Shown here: piece by piece, positions 22,850-36,700 of the stretch | Layout of the letters: each line of letters begins with the position of its first letter | Numbering within the stretch: position 1 is the first letter of the stretch | Assembly: GCF_000003605.2 (NCBI RefSeq) | Contig: NW_003143808.1 | Coordinates: forward strand, 177,945 to 227,572 | From: Saccoglossus kowalevskii | Lineage: Eukaryota > Hemichordata > Enteropneusta > Harrimaniidae | Direction: 5' to 3' | Length of the DNA: 49,628 bases | Made by a program: the position numbers and the translations under genes | Notes under the pieces: generated by a model | The model's input: only the letters and a program-made list of their open reading frames with translations | What the model was told of the DNA's origin: nothing | Databases searched by the model: none

Positions 22850-25800
22850 CAATCATGTGACGAAATCAACCTCGAATAGCCAATATTGCAAAGTACTTTT
22901 TCTATATGCAAGCTACAGAGCTGACGCTGCGTTCTTCAGGGAGCAATGTATTCTAAAAAGCGTGGCAGTTTAATTGGGTATCAATTGACTAATTGTAGTT
23001 TCCATTGCCAAAATAATTTGGAGTCGAGTCTTGCTGACTTACAAGAAGGTATTCTGCTTCCCCCAATTTAAAGGACTTACAAAAGAAACAGACGTGAATA
23101 TATCTGACAAGTTTACCAGTTGTTCATTCGATCATTGAAGATGTCGTTTTAAACGGAAGTGCACTAACATACATTGCATTGAAGCAGTCGTTACACTGTG
23201 CTTGTGTGTGTATTGTAACTTGAGTAGTTATTGTCAAAAGGCATTTGTTATTTTTAGGTATATTCATGTAATCTTGTTTTGTTTTGTGTCCGTGCCATCA
23301 AAAACGAATTGTTTGCTCTAAAATATTTCAACACATGCTAAAAGATGTGTTCACTAATGAAAAATGCCGCCATTGTTGAGGGCATGTGTTAATTGGAACA
23401 CTGAGCGACTGATAGCAATTTTTTCATGAATTTTGTGTAGGTATCATTCTACCTTGTCATGTTAGGCTGATTTATCTCGCGTTAATAACTGATACAGGTG
23501 ATACGACGTAAGAGACATGACGTTATTTCCATTTTCCCTGTGTATATGAGAAAATAGGAAGCATTAGGAACTATATCTAATATATCATAAACAATCTTAG
23601 GATGGCCAAACGAGGGTCTATAGAATAGAGTATGTACAGTCTGTACTAATGATATGATCTGTCGTCATCATGCCTTACCGTGCATAGTGTGAAAGAAAGA
23701 ATTTTTTCTTCTCAAAACGTTGTTCCCCTGAGACCATCAATTCTACATTACAGCAACTGGCTGAATGAGACATATTTTTGTCGTTTGATCCTTTCGTGTA
23801 GTATATATAATTGCGGCGGTCCTCGTGAAGCATACATTTTATAAATGAAAAGAAAACAATGTATTTTATGCGTATTGTATACGTCACTCGAGGTCAATGT
23901 ATAATGCAACATGACGAACACGGCATCATGCATCATGCATCACGCGCTCGCCGATCAGTGCTTCATATAGAGGGGCATTCGAATGGCTAATATGCAAGCA
24001 GACTGTGAGCCTGCTGCCCAAAATGTAATAGTTGTAATTATCGAAACAACTTCATGTCTTGCAGCAGAAAACTATTGTCAAAAACTATTATTATATATTA
24101 TATGTGTATTACATATATTTGAAAATGTTCATTCACCACAGTGCCCGGGCTGCAATAATGTAACGAGCAACAGTGTTATTGTAATACAAGTTTTGTACGG
24201 CATTGGAAAAGTTGTATCCTTTTCAATAATCTTTTTGTAAGAGTGTACATTCGGCCAAAAGCAGTATTCTAATTTGGAAAATTATAATCCTATTTGTACG
24301 TTCAAGCCTGCAAGCAACAATAAGGATAATGTCAATTATATTTTACTAACGAAAATTTGCTAGTTGCTAAGATACTATAGGTGGATATTGCCGTGGCAAC
24401 GGAGCTAACATTTGACAATCATCTATTAGAAGAATACAGCCTATTTATGATGAGTAATCGTTCTTCTCTGATCCATAAGAAACATTAAGTCAAATTAAAT
24501 ATCTGTTCATAATATTAAGTTCAGGATATGATAATATGAATTCCACATGGAATAGATATGTCGTGATATGCATAAACTCTTTTTGTTTGTGGTGCTAGTC
24601 GCATACAGCTTTACTCCATAATAGGTAATTTTCCGTTTACTGTAAGATTTCTTGATGTATGAAAATCGCGGACCGAACGTCTGCTGCAAAATGGAATGAT
24701 TTGATTTTGAAATTGAAAGTCAATGTTGAACTAGAATAGAGTAACTCTTACTTCAGCCAAATTGACCATCATCAAATGTGTATAGCAAATTATTAATCGT
24801 GGAAACGCCCAAAAATTGTTTCGAGTTTGTCGAATATTGACGTCATTACGAAGCAATAACTTTTGTTTGTACAGTTTTTACTTCAAATTTCATGCATAAC
24901 GCAGAATCTCCCTGTGAACGCAAACTGGTATATTGACACCATACGTACAACAATAGTCTTATCATGCAGATAAACACATAATGTATGAAGGATTAATTAT
25001 TTAGCTGATTGGGCACGGTGAAGTTTCGGTGTCGTTTTAGGGATTACAATAATAGGAATATTGTTAAATTCGTTTGAGTAATATAGACCTCATCAACCAA
25101 ATTCACTCATGTGGACTAACTCATCCGGACCAAGAGGTATGTCTTTTTCCAACGGTAAGGCGCGTACGAATTTTAATTTTAGAGTTTAAGAGCTTTGTCA
25201 TCCTTTATGGCAGACTTTATCTATGCTTTCAATTTAATAGAGATTCCTTCCACTTATATACCCCACTCTGATAGCAAGATTTGTATGTGCGATTTATTTT
25301 TGACATTTTGACTAAACATTAAACATGTCTGTATAATATAATTACCTCGGTGACTTTCTCTGGTTTATATGTACGACATATCAGCTGTGAGAAAACAGGA
25401 TGAAACCAATATTTCATATTACTTCATGGATTCAACTGCGGCTGAGGATATCTCTTTGGCAGACAGAGTAAACCTTTTTTTATATTGATCGCTGGTAACT
25501 TCTAATCACACTAAACAAAATAATTGTGCTTTAATTCAACTTGACATTTTTTGCCCGATTGAGATTAACATGGTGGATCACTACTACTTGAGAAATTTAC
25601 CCAAATTGGCGGTTATTTCATGTTTGAAACTGATAGTCTTGCATAAGTAATTTCTTGAATTGACCTATGACCGCTGCATAGTTCGACTAACCCTGCACTA
25701 ATTTAACGGCAATTTACGAAATATTTATTCACATTTTTCGAATATAATATGATCATAGCTAACATTCACAAACAAATCTCACAACTTTGCAATCGCTTTT

Positions 25801-28800
25801 CACAACTTTGTAAGCAGTTTGTCTTCGATTTTTTGGTTTGCTGTTGAGATACTCTGCTTAAATATATACAAGGTACCTTCTGGATATTTACCTAATATTT
25901 TCGAAAATTAACAACATGGTTGACTAGACAATGACTTAGGTCAAATATACTTGACACTCTGCCAACTTTGCAACTAACTCTGCACGCTGTTTTTTATATT
26001 TTCACAATCAGCTCAGTGATAATATAGGCTGCTTTCATCTGGAAAGAAACGTGACATTTTCTAGATGCTTAAATTCAAGCTTATCAGATTGGCATCAAAT
26101 GAAACAATCAGACCGAAATATCTCTAAATGCACATATCTAAAATCTTCGTATTCAACTTCGTACATACATCTGTACTGTTTTCGATACAAGGACACATAT
26201 ATTGTCGTTTCTACTGATATCATTAATGTCAAACTAACTTGGCGGTTTTAGAAACTGACAAATTTAGGTAGTATTGTGCCTAAATGTATACAAAATCGTC
26301 ATATCGAATGAGACTGACTGACTGACAGCCGATTTGAAGGCGTCAACCGACATTATTAGTTTCAATATGCAGTTATTGTAATCAGCTTATGATCATTAAT
26401 ATGAATTATTATAAATTGAGATATTCCGTAAGCGATCATTATTTTTAGATAATTGCGATCGTTAAGTTCAAGTAGCATCACAATGATTTTCAAAAAATTC
26501 TTAATACTTCATTAGTGTCGCCATTGTTATGAAATCGTAACTGGGCATGAACAATGTATCCACGAAACAAAGAGACTGCGTAAATGTCACTAACAGCCTA
26601 CTTGGATTAATTGGGACAGATCCGTCCAAGTTTCCACCAAATGTGATTAAGTATGTACCAAATGTGACATAAATCATCGGAAGTAAACATATAATTAAAA
26701 TGTTTATTGTAAGATTAACAGAATTTATTTGAACAATCGATTCGTATCGCGATGATTGTACTGAGAATATTCCCTATATATTTGATATACTGGTAGTTTT
26801 AGTATGGTACGTTTCGTATGGTACGGAATTGTTCATCTAATTATCCCTGCATATTACATATGGTAAATACATTAACGGTTACCGTAATAACAGATTAGAA
26901 ATGTTTGTACAATTTTATAACTCAAACCTTAACCCAGAAATACATATCAAAGGTCAATATGAAATAAATATATTGACATGTTATTCACGATATTTCAGGC
27001 ATACCTACTGAATGTATGTTATCGATTGGTGTCTACAATTACATACAACATAATACATAAAAACACATATTTTCGACAAGATGGTAATTGATGTTCAACG
27101 TACAGAAGTCATGGCCGATGTTTTTTTTGTTTTTTTTGTGTGATTTCTGATCACTACTTTCCGCTTTGTGCACGATAATACAGAATTAAATTCATGTAAA
27201 CGCCCCACGTCAATTGAGTTAATTTAAAATCGACTACTTACGCCATCAGTGGGATACAACAATTGAATAATTAACTCAACTATCAATATTTACTCGGGTG
27301 ATAATTTTTTGAAATTTTGAAAGCATTTTTATAATTATTGACATTGTTACTGAGAACCAAGAATACATTTTTCCGATGACCGAAACTACTTTACGTCTGG
27401 TATAAGCAATGCCTGTCAATTGCATTTAACCACAAACTTCAATAGCAATGCATTTACGTAACTGTGTTTGCAATTAACACCCAATTTGTGTGTGTAAATT
27501 AAACTCTTTACACAATTGTTTATCTGTCCCATCGCCAATCCAGTGATACTGCATTCACTGCCACATTATTAATTAGAACACCTACAATGTGTTGTAATAT
27601 TAAATGACTCATTTGATGTTGTCCATGACAGACGATGCACTGACATTCTAACCCATGTCACATTGAAAGTACAACCGGTAATTTACTTCATCGAACGTAT
27701 ATTATAAGGAAAAAACAAGTATCATATGTACGATTTTTTGGTCGTCAAGGATACTAATTGAACGAAGAAAACTCTTTATGGTTTCGGAATAATTATGCGT
27801 ATAGCAACTCGTCTCGTCGGATTTACGAAAGTATACTCTGACAGATTAATACAATTGAACTCTGTAACATTTTGTTGTCAAATTTACTCTGGCTATACTT
27901 ACTCCTACTCATGTCACAATTTATCGTAGCAACATAGTTTTCACAAACGAATATTATGTTCATCGCTGATTGCTGGCTCTAGGACTGATGTAAGATATAA
28001 GATTATGCCGCATTATCGTATTGTGAAAATGGACTTCTGAACCAATTTATACCATGAACAACCAATTACTATTTCATCTCAGTAAAAAAGATTATTTAGT
28101 ACTATTTATAAAATCATACACTAATTTACTGACGACAAGTAATTTTATTTAACATCACTTGTCGCGACGTTTCAGTTCTAGAGAGGCATTAATCTACAAT
28201 CAGCTGCTCACGATGTAATAATTTATATAATGATTTTTTTAAACAATGTCGATAACTTTGATTGAATGTTGTATTACTATCCTGTTAGCCTTTTAGTATT
28301 TTCTCTAACTTTTCATGTATATGTGCAAAATTATAGAGAGATAAATTAATACACAGACGCACTGTTTTCGTTCAGATAGCGATATATAGTGCTTTTAAAG
28401 ACAAATTTAATAACAAATTATGGCAGCTGACGTCATCATTTATCTATTTTCTTCAATATTGAACACTATTTTAGAATCACACGGCAACTTTCTTTTCGCA
28501 ATATAACTGGAAAATCGTTCATTGTATCTCCGTCATCGATCCTGGCCTTTGTTGTAGAATGCAGCTGACGTTTATCAAGTCTATTTGTTGCTTTCTCTAC
28601 GAAATAAATCTCGAACGAGCATAATGTGTGAGATATGGTATTTGCTAATAGTTCTTGCTTCATTCATCCATTGTGCCAACGATGGCTCGTTGCTTGTTTC
28701 GTTTTCGTTATGCGAATCGCCATGATCGCGGTTCGTACAGTTTGGCAAGTAAATTCTGTACACTGATTGTTTTGGTAAACTGCGGTGTAGATAGGTTTAG

Positions 28801-29500
28801 TGTAGCATTCGTTATAAAATAATAGACTTGACAAATCAATCGACGTTAAATGACCGATAAAAAGATACACTGAGACCGCAAGCATACACACACGCGAACA
28901 AAGAGTAATTGTCATTTGATTCTCCCGCCAGCTTTCCTGTTAACCATCTATGATTTTTTTATGGATCTTAAAAAAAACAGTTTATCGCTGTAAAACAGTA
29001 CCCTTTTGGCTCGTTTGACACTTTCTGTGAAGTTATGATCATAGATGTATTGATATAAACGATTTGAGTATAGCATTTAGCTTTATACTTATTAGAACTT
29101 TCGTACATTCATTATATCTGTGTGAATGTTATTCGTTTGTCATTAGTAATTCCAGTCAACCAGGCTAAACGTGCCCACGTTACGACATCACATGCGGAGC
29201 CTGATACAGAAACGACGATTATAAATAATTCAAATACGTTATTCTCTAGTGTGTTTGAGTGATCCTTGGCCGTGTGCAAGCAGTAGATTATGTGAATACA
29301 AGTATTGTTTAATTAACTGCAGCTGTGTCGACACTTGTTTTCTTAACACTGCATGCGATGCAGTGCACACCAATCAGTTGTGAGAATATTTTTACAAATG
29401 ACATACAATGGTTATATACGTATATACATGCCATGGCCTTGTCGTGATATTCTGGAATAAAATAAATTCGCATAAAGGTCATATTCATCACTAGCTGATT
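22850..29500. other. long gene-free AT-rich spacer
   Basis: No coding exon or RNA gene is recognised. A short CATCATGCAT tandem lies near 23922-23941. Open frames here are short and have no recognisable domain. Confidence 0.5.
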
Positions 29501-29508
29501 GTACTTAC

Positions 29509-29611
29509 CTCCTGGCACAAGAAGCCAGTCATAGACTGATGGTATTAGGCCAATTAACAACACTACCAATCTCCGTATGACACACAAGAACCTGAGTGAT
29601 ACTGATTGCAT
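29509..29611 (-). CDS. candidate first exon with hydrophobic leader (weak)
   Basis: On the minus strand an ATG (29611-29609) opens a frame of 34 codons that runs into a strong donor, CCAGGAG|GTAAGTAC (junction 29509/29508, phase 1). The peptide starts MQSVSLRFLC, then RR, then LVVLLIGLIP, like a signal anchor or leader. I did not find an exon that continues it and do not recognise the protein. The phase matches the receptor acceptor at 10126, but the distance is over 19 kb and a one-in-three match is weak evidence. It may be a chance open frame. Confidence 0.2.
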
Positions 29612-29619
29612 ATTCCGCT

Positions 29620-30330
29620 TCGCACAAATTGACACACCGAAATGGTATTGATATGGCAATGTTATATGCGTGAATTTGTTGCTACAGTGCGATAAAATCA
29701 CTAACCTAGTACAAAACGTTGTCTTGGGGGAAAATAATTATTTCTATTATCACAAATATCACTTTTAAAATAAGTCTTTCCGTACTGTGATGGTTGAAAC
29801 AGAAAGCGACATAATCGAGTACTATAAAGTATCGACCAAACGAAGCCCACTCAAGTACAATACAACAAACATTTTAAAACTAAACCAGTTCACGTGTTAA
29901 TACTTGTCTTAGGGGCGCTGAATGTTCTATACAAAGAAATATGTGTTATTTATCGTCGACTGTTATTACAAATACAAAACACATTTGTCATGTTTGATTT
30001 CATTTACCATGAGATAATTAAGTTACAATACTTTATTTTCTTGCATTATCAAAGTATATAATATTTTTAAAATAAAAACACCAACAGATCGATATACATT
30101 GTACGCCAGTCCGCATTGTCCGTAATCGTGTATAAAGTATTTTTACAAAAAAAAAACTAATAAATTCTGAAACAATATTTTAATTATAATTTAAAAAAAT
30201 ATTGTAATGCTTGACCTCATGTTGTTCACATTACTGGTAATGTATAATGTCTGTCACCCTCCATGTATCTCAAAAATACCATAAGATAGATGAAACTAGC
30301 CTTACAAGACTGGGTGATGAACATATTTTT
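29620..30330. other. gene-free AT-rich spacer
   Basis: Nothing recognised beyond short A runs near 30147. Confidence 0.5.
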
Positions 30331-30856
30331 AGTCCCCGTTTGGAAAAGGTAACTTACGTATTGATCTCTGTGCGTCCGTGTGTTCGTGCATCCGTGCGTG
30401 CGTGCGTCCAGACATGTATCTCAGACATGCCTAGAGCGATTACATTCACACATACATCATTCATAATGTTATACATATGCCGAAAAATCATCAAAATCAA
30501 GAATTTTGAGACCTTGATGTATTTTATTTTTGAAATCGGAATCAAAATGACTTATTGGCGGCAATTTTATTTTAATGAATGCAGTTCTTGAGCCTCATTT
30601 CTGACACGATTTGACTGATTATGTTCAAATTTAATATATTCACTATACATCATATTACAGATATACAGATGTATTCAAAATGGCCGACCAGTGGCCATTT
30701 TGTTTTAATTAATGCTGTTCCAGGGCAATATCTCCCAATATGGACAATTACGCGTTTCAATGCTAAAAAATCACCATATTCAAGAATCGGCCTCTGGATC
30801 CATATCTCTGACATGTTTACGTTTCAACCATATTAATATGATAACTAACGGGGACT
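30331..30856. mobile_element. 526-bp non-autonomous repeat with AGTCCCCGTT ends
   Basis: It opens with AGTCCCCGTT (30331-30340) and closes with the exact reverse complement AACGGGGACT (30847-30856). A GTGCGTCC-type run follows the left end (30370-30410). The middle holds diverged internal repeats: an AAAATG...GGC-ATTTT...TTTTAATKAATGC block occurs twice, at about 30544-30590 and 30677-30720. The second contains a 10-bp perfect hairpin, CAAAATGGCC / GGCCATTTTG, with a 7-nt loop. It has no transposase coding. Target duplications were not seen. I infer a non-autonomous interspersed element, class unknown. Confidence 0.6.
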
Positions 30857-30859
30857 GTG

Positions 30860-33800
30860 CCATGCATGGCTTGTTTACATTGTTATCTCCAACGAAGCAT
30901 TCATATGAATATTAAATAACGTATATTTGTTTCAATTACCGAATATTAGCAATTCTGTGCACGATTTGAACGTCTGTTATCAGTAGCTTGGGAGCTAAAT
31001 CAATGTAATAAACAGAGAATGTCAATAGAGTAGCCAAGGTGTTAAAATGGATTAAGTACAGGAGAATCAATGTCTGTTTTTCGGCTCACTTAGTTTATTT
31101 TTCTCGACGCAGTGGCTCTCAACACGTAATAATACATGTAATAAAGTAAATAATCTATCTAGTTTTCACGTTTTCCTCGTAAAGACGTGTTGTCTTTTTC
31201 CTCTCTTGATTACTTATTAACACCAACAAAATAATTGCTGTTGTACTTAACAAAAGAGCTCAACGCAGAGCAAAGTTTATTGGCGTAATAAAGCGTGGCC
31301 TTGCAATCCCATGGATTACACCAGTACGTCATAGGAAATTTAATTTGCATGATCCGCCCAGTTGTTTACTTTGTACATGCATTACGCTATTATTTGATTT
31401 GAAAGGATTGTATTGAATTGAATTGCGTTGTTCAACGCTCACGGAGCCCACGCAATCTTTTGAAAGCCGGTTTCACACTAGTATCATGGAGCCCCTTTAT
31501 TTAGTTCCACGATTGCACAAAACAGCACATCGTCATAACAAATTGTCGGTTATATTAATGACCTACATAATGTAGTTATCGCACATTTGTCATAATGTGT
31601 CTTGTCTGTTAGACAACAATGACGTCATTCAACGTGAAAAAAGACGCCAACAAATCAAAAAACTAAACAAAAACTGATACGGCTATGTGTCACTGGCCTG
31701 AATATATGCTCGACTCGTACGTCACAAAAGAGTCGGACACGCACAAAATCTGCCAAAACATGAATGGACGACTAGGGATATCTACGCTTTGAATGGCAAT
31801 TCCATGCCCATTTTACTGATTATTGCGATCACAATAACACATTTTAAAGTCAGTTGCTTTGGCTTAAAATAATATTTGAGCACCGGAGCTAGTATGTACT
31901 GAACGCATGGTGTCATTAAACCGAATGGAATGGTTGTGATCACTGAAGTTCAGTATTTCACTATCTTAGAAGGTTTTTCTAAATTCAGGATTCTATTGAA
32001 TTATAAACTGTACAAAATTCAAAGATGCATACAGGCGTCTGGATTTTTTTGCGGAATATACAAAGCGGCAACTCAAATTTACGTTACAGAAGGGCTTAGT
32101 CACTAGAGGACGCGATTAATATGAAAGTTTTATTATGTATGGTCTATAATAATATATTTTTAGAATCAATATACAAAGTATAATAACAGAGTGATGGCAA
32201 CGTTGGAAGGTGGAGGTGGAGCAATTTGTTAGTATTTTAGTTACATATCTGAGATCCTTTGCTTTAATGCTCGGCCTGTGTACCTATCTGCACCAGATGG
32301 CAGGATCTCTTTCAACCCGTATTTTCCTATAATGCAAAACAAAAACATGAATTAGCCTAGCCCAATATTTGAATAGTGTACATAACAATTTTAACTATCA
32401 CACATAACAATTTAAATAGTATCAATATAAAGATCAATTAAACAATTATTGAATACAAATGAATAGTAAATGTTGCTGATATACATATACCTAATTATTT
32501 TAATATCAATTTAATATAGAATTGGAATTATCATATTTTGTTGATGTAATGTGTAATAAAGGACGCTGTGTTGGTGATAAACACCCGTAAGACAATGTGT
32601 TTCTGGTATCGATAGCAAGATGTAAAAAATATCCAGGTGCACTGCGGCAAGCTCATCTGAGTATACGTTCATACGTACGTTGGTTGATGGACGGTTGTTA
32701 GGTGTAGGCTTGTCCATGGTTTCCCGTACCATAAGGTCAATGAACTGTCGATGAATTTGGGTAATGACCAAAACAAGAGAACGCTACTAGGCATAAAAAG
32801 ATGATAGATATGGTAACCAGGCCAGCACTGACGCCCTACCTTAAACGCTAGTAAATGGCATTAAATGGATTACACTGAATGCTTAAAAATTTTACAAGGT
32901 CAGACAAAAACAACTATATATTCATTTACCGTTGTAGTCAATCTCCAACAAATCACCTGAATTACGACAAAATCAGTAACAGTATGGCAACGTAAAATAA
33001 GTCAAATGACAACACTGGCACAAGCGTCATTGTTATCTGCATCACAACCGTCAACGCAGTGATTCAGTGCAATCCACGTAACTGACGACGTCATATACAC
33101 ATTAGGAGAATCGGCGGTCTAATAAGGCTAAATAATGCTAGGATTCGTGAAGCTTGGTGGAACTATTAAAGGTCTATATTTTAAAATACTAATACGGTCT
33201 AATTAACAATAATTTCAAATATAGTCATTGCACAAAATGGAAACATTGAAGCCAAACCTTATGAAACGCAGAAAACTGCCACTGCGGGTTATCGTGTAAT
33301 TGTTCGTAATTAACCCTTTAAACCCCAAAGTGTTGTCGCCTATCACATATACTGTTCATTGTAAAAAAAAATGAAAAATACATTCAAAAGTGCAACGATT
33401 TTGGTGGGGAAATTATGACGTTCAACAAATGACAAGCAGACCATGATTCTCGGCGGATGTTGTCGTGTATTATGTGTAAAATATATTTGTCAAATTTGTG
33501 TTTCATCTATAAAACTTGTTACTCGGCGCAGTAAGGAGATATTATCTGACAACAGTTTTAGGGAGGTTATGTTCAGTCATAGTGACTAACTGTACTTTTC
33601 ACGCTCTTCCAATTTTCAGCAGTACACTAGGTCGATTGTATTGGTTTTCAATAGCATGATTGTAAATTAATGCATACTTCTAAAAACGAGTCTCTATGTA
33701 TGACGTTATTTCTTTTGTTATAGTTGCAGTGCGCTGAACATGTCAGTATTTTGTATGTCTCAGTAGTCAATATACCGATGAATACATTATCGATTCTCTA

Positions 33801-34178
33801 AAAATTTAGAATAACTATCCAGCCTGGAATGACGTCATCACTAAAATCTGTAGAATAGTTTTTACGAACAAAGCTATACTTCCTATTATGTCTTTACGCG
33901 AACACTTAAAAAGGCTGAGGGTACTATTTCTACCGATTCAAACCGATGAGGGCGTTATTTATCCCAACCGACGCCATTCGGGAGTCGTAATCATAAAACA
34001 CAATTGTAAAATACCATAAACTATCCAATAATGATAAACATATTACGACACGTGCTCAAATCATATAATAAATGTACCTCATAATATGTTCGTAACTAGA
34101 ATTAAGAAGGAGCCACACCATTATACCTCATGAGGGAGGGGCACAGGCGTGATTCCATGTTGACGAAATGGCTAGTGG
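30860..34178. other. gene-free spacer
   Basis: No supported gene. A minus-strand frame at 32511-32771 of 86 codons was examined; it has no recognisable domain and no family I know. Confidence 0.5.
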
Positions 34179-34910
34179 TGTTGGACCCGATAATGTAATA
34201 CATTCCTGATGATGTATCTTTACCAATACTATAATGCGAATTAGCCGATATTGTAATAGAAACCGATAATGTAACAACACGCAACCAATAGTGTAACAAA
34301 AACGATAATGCAATAGATTTTTTAACCGATAATGTATTACAAAGTAACTGATAACGTAACAAGATGACTAACGATAATGTAAGAATATGTAGAGCTGCTA
34401 GCTATTTTTCGCATTTTCTAGAACGATATGGAATATACTGTATACTATATTATCCCATCAAACAAAAGATATTTGTTTTTTAGTTGCAATTTAATTAAAA
34501 AGAGTACTGATATTCTCCTATACTTTAGAGGACACGTCCAGCTTGCTAATATTGACTTCATATCTTCACCAAGTTTGAAGATTGGTTGGGGTTGCCTTTA
34601 GGCGGTAGTTATCCGATACGCATGTTGAAATAGGCAGTGGAACAGAGGCTAAGTTGTACGTTGCTAAACTTGGAACATTTTACCCGAAAAGGCCCGAATT
34701 ATTCATATTTATATATTTTAACACCCAACATGGATGATACCAATCCAAAATGCGTATAACATTGACTCGTTTAAAAACAGAATGTCCTTGTCCATATCTG
34801 TTAGTTGTTGTAACATTATTGTTGGTTTTTTTTTTTATTATCGGTTAAATCATGTTACATTATCGGATAATGATACATTATCGGTAATTAATACATTATC
34901 GGGACCAACA
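34179..34910. mobile_element. fold-back element made of CCGATAATGTAAYA phrases (full copy)
   Basis: The left end begins TGTTGGACCCGATAATGTAA; the right end is its inverted counterpart, closing in TACATTATCGGGACCAACA. The left ~200 bp holds about eight phrases near CCGATAATGTAAYA, spaced roughly 20-30 bp. The right ~110 bp holds at least four in reverse. The centre (34390-34790) is AT-rich and non-coding. Phrase order on the left matches the copies at 42896 and 46666. I infer a non-autonomous DNA element whose subterminal phrases could be transposase-binding sites. No target duplication is visible for this copy. Confidence 0.65.
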
Positions 34911-36360
34911 AGCAGCACTATTATCATTTGTTTCCACGGCTATCACATGTTTTAGCAAATGATAAATCAACAATGATATACAATAACTCCCAAACTATAT
35001 ATGCCGAATTTTCAAGTAAGTTCTTGAATTAATCTATATTTACTACAACCACACTAACAAAAGACACAATTATGTGTCGACAAATGGCAATTCGGCCAAA
35101 AACCCAAGCCGAAAAGTCGCGACGAGAATAACGAGATAGTTATTTATTGAATATTATTTATCACTTTTTTAGTCTATTCTTAGACGACATTCGTTCTCTT
35201 CTAAATACTGTTATGTTATATAATGTAAAATGTGCAAGTGTGTGTAATAGAGATGTATATATTCTCGTATACAGCATATCCAACTATAACTATGAATGAC
35301 AATTGTACTTGATCAGACAAAGTTATTTGATTCAGGGTTATTGGGGAACCAGAGTTGTAATTTCTCATTACAGGGTATGACATGGTGAAAGTGTACAAAT
35401 CCTTTGCAATCTGCGCAGTTGCTGAGTTTATGTGTCTTGTTAGCTTGTGTATATATCTGGTAGCGTCGCTTATGTGTGTCCTTCGAATACGAACACAAAC
35501 CTTACACAAAACGTAAATTGCAATTGACCTCACTGTTGTTGAATGCGTACACAATATGCAAATAACCTTTAACGAGATTATATCTCATGAATATTATTTG
35601 AAAGTGCAACAAATAATAGAAAGCATTTATTATGAAACGACGGAATCACGCATATTCGGTCTTAACCCCACTCTGACTATTGTGGTAATTTGAAGACCCT
35701 ACACGCATTCTATCATGCTAAACTGGTCACCAAATTTAACAAGTGTTTCTGGCTTTTACACTGTATGTCTGCATAGCGTGGACACGCCTAAAGAGGTTTG
35801 AATTGTGTAAAGCGTCGACGACCAGTGGTTGTTCCCGGCTCCAAACGTCCAGATTATAAATGTTCTCGATAACTAATTACATACAATTAAGGAGTGAGGC
35901 GCGAGTCTTAGATTTAACTTATATAGTTATAGTTAAATTAATCGAATATCATTCTATGCCAAATGGTTTCAACAGTGTCTCAATAACACACTTATAAAAA
36001 CTATTTTCCTGTGAATAAAGACCTATTTTGTCAAAATTGATAATTTTACCATTTCTGGGGATATTGAATAATATGCAATTCAACCATTGCAATATAAATA
36101 GCTATTTGTGTCATTTTATGCAAATTAAATATTTTGCATAACTGTATACAGGGAGTTATACACATTTTGCACGAGCTTTATGTTATCATATCAGTTGAAT
36201 ATCAGGCATTGATTTAAAGATTGACATAAAATAACATTTGACCTTTTTGTTAATTCAGCACATAGACACACCTACCGTTCTGCTCAGTATGGATTTTATG
36301 AGTTTGTTTAATGTTACTATCTGCAATAAATATTTGCTTTGCGTACCTCGTTCACACAAC
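34911..36360. other. spacer upstream of the SLC17 gene
   Basis: It holds a diverged copy of dispersed repeat C at 35650-35762 and is otherwise AT-rich. No exon is supported. Confidence 0.5.
35650..35762 (+). repeat. dispersed repeat C, copy 2
   Basis: This is the partner of 15616-15735 and shares ATATTCGGTCT, TGTGGTAATT and AACTGGTCACC. Confidence 0.5.
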
Positions 36361-36600
36361 ATTTTATTGGAGCCAAACAGATCGAGCAGAGTTCCCCTCT
36401 AATAAACCCCTTGGCGGAACACCGGTTGAAATGAGCTGCGACATGGCCCGATTGTCTAAACAAGAACCCCCAATCGCGAGCGCTATTCCAGCTTGGGTCT
36501 CCAGCGAGCCAGGCCATACTTTGGACCGTGTTGGCCACAGCCGTATACACGCACAAATAATAATATCCCGTTTATCGATACGATACGATAAATGCTGCAG
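36361..36600 (+). promoter_or_regulatory. CpG-richer patch, likely SLC17 promoter
   Basis: About 16 CpG dinucleotides fall within some 240 bp that lie 70-310 bp before the first coding exon, while the surrounding DNA is CpG-poor and AT-rich. It includes ATTGG (36366), CCAATCGCGAGCGC and a TTATCGATACGATACGATAA word that is part palindrome, part repeat. No TATA box is obvious. Position and composition suggest the core promoter and 5' UTR of the transporter gene. Confidence 0.45.
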
Positions 36601-36670
36601 TGCAAACCTAGACATTTTTTTCAATATAAACCGACTGTTTTGTTTTGAGAGTTGAATATTGGACAGTATA

Positions 36671-36700
36671 ATGAAACCTCGGCGTTTTGAGAATAACTGG
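36671..36700 (+). CDS. SLC17 exon 1 (residues 1-10)
   Basis: It reads [10 protein letters not shown] and ends in phase 0 at a strong GTAAGT donor (36701). The short basic cytoplasmic start has no signal peptide, as is normal for the family. Confidence 0.85.

Noticed and set aside
32511-32771. 86-codon minus-strand frame
   Set aside because: No recognisable family, no clear splice sites and no supporting context.
34102-34362. Open frames with repeated LHYR / TLSV / YIIG words (also at 42864-43122 and 46463-46687)
   Set aside because: They are translations of the stop-free phrase TTACATTATCGGT in different frames, not proteins.
36311-36655. 114-codon plus-strand frame and overlapping minus-strand frames upstream of SLC17
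   Set aside because: No domain is seen. The open frames follow from higher GC in the promoter patch, and the plus-strand frame's stop is the in-frame TGA before the SLC17 ATG.
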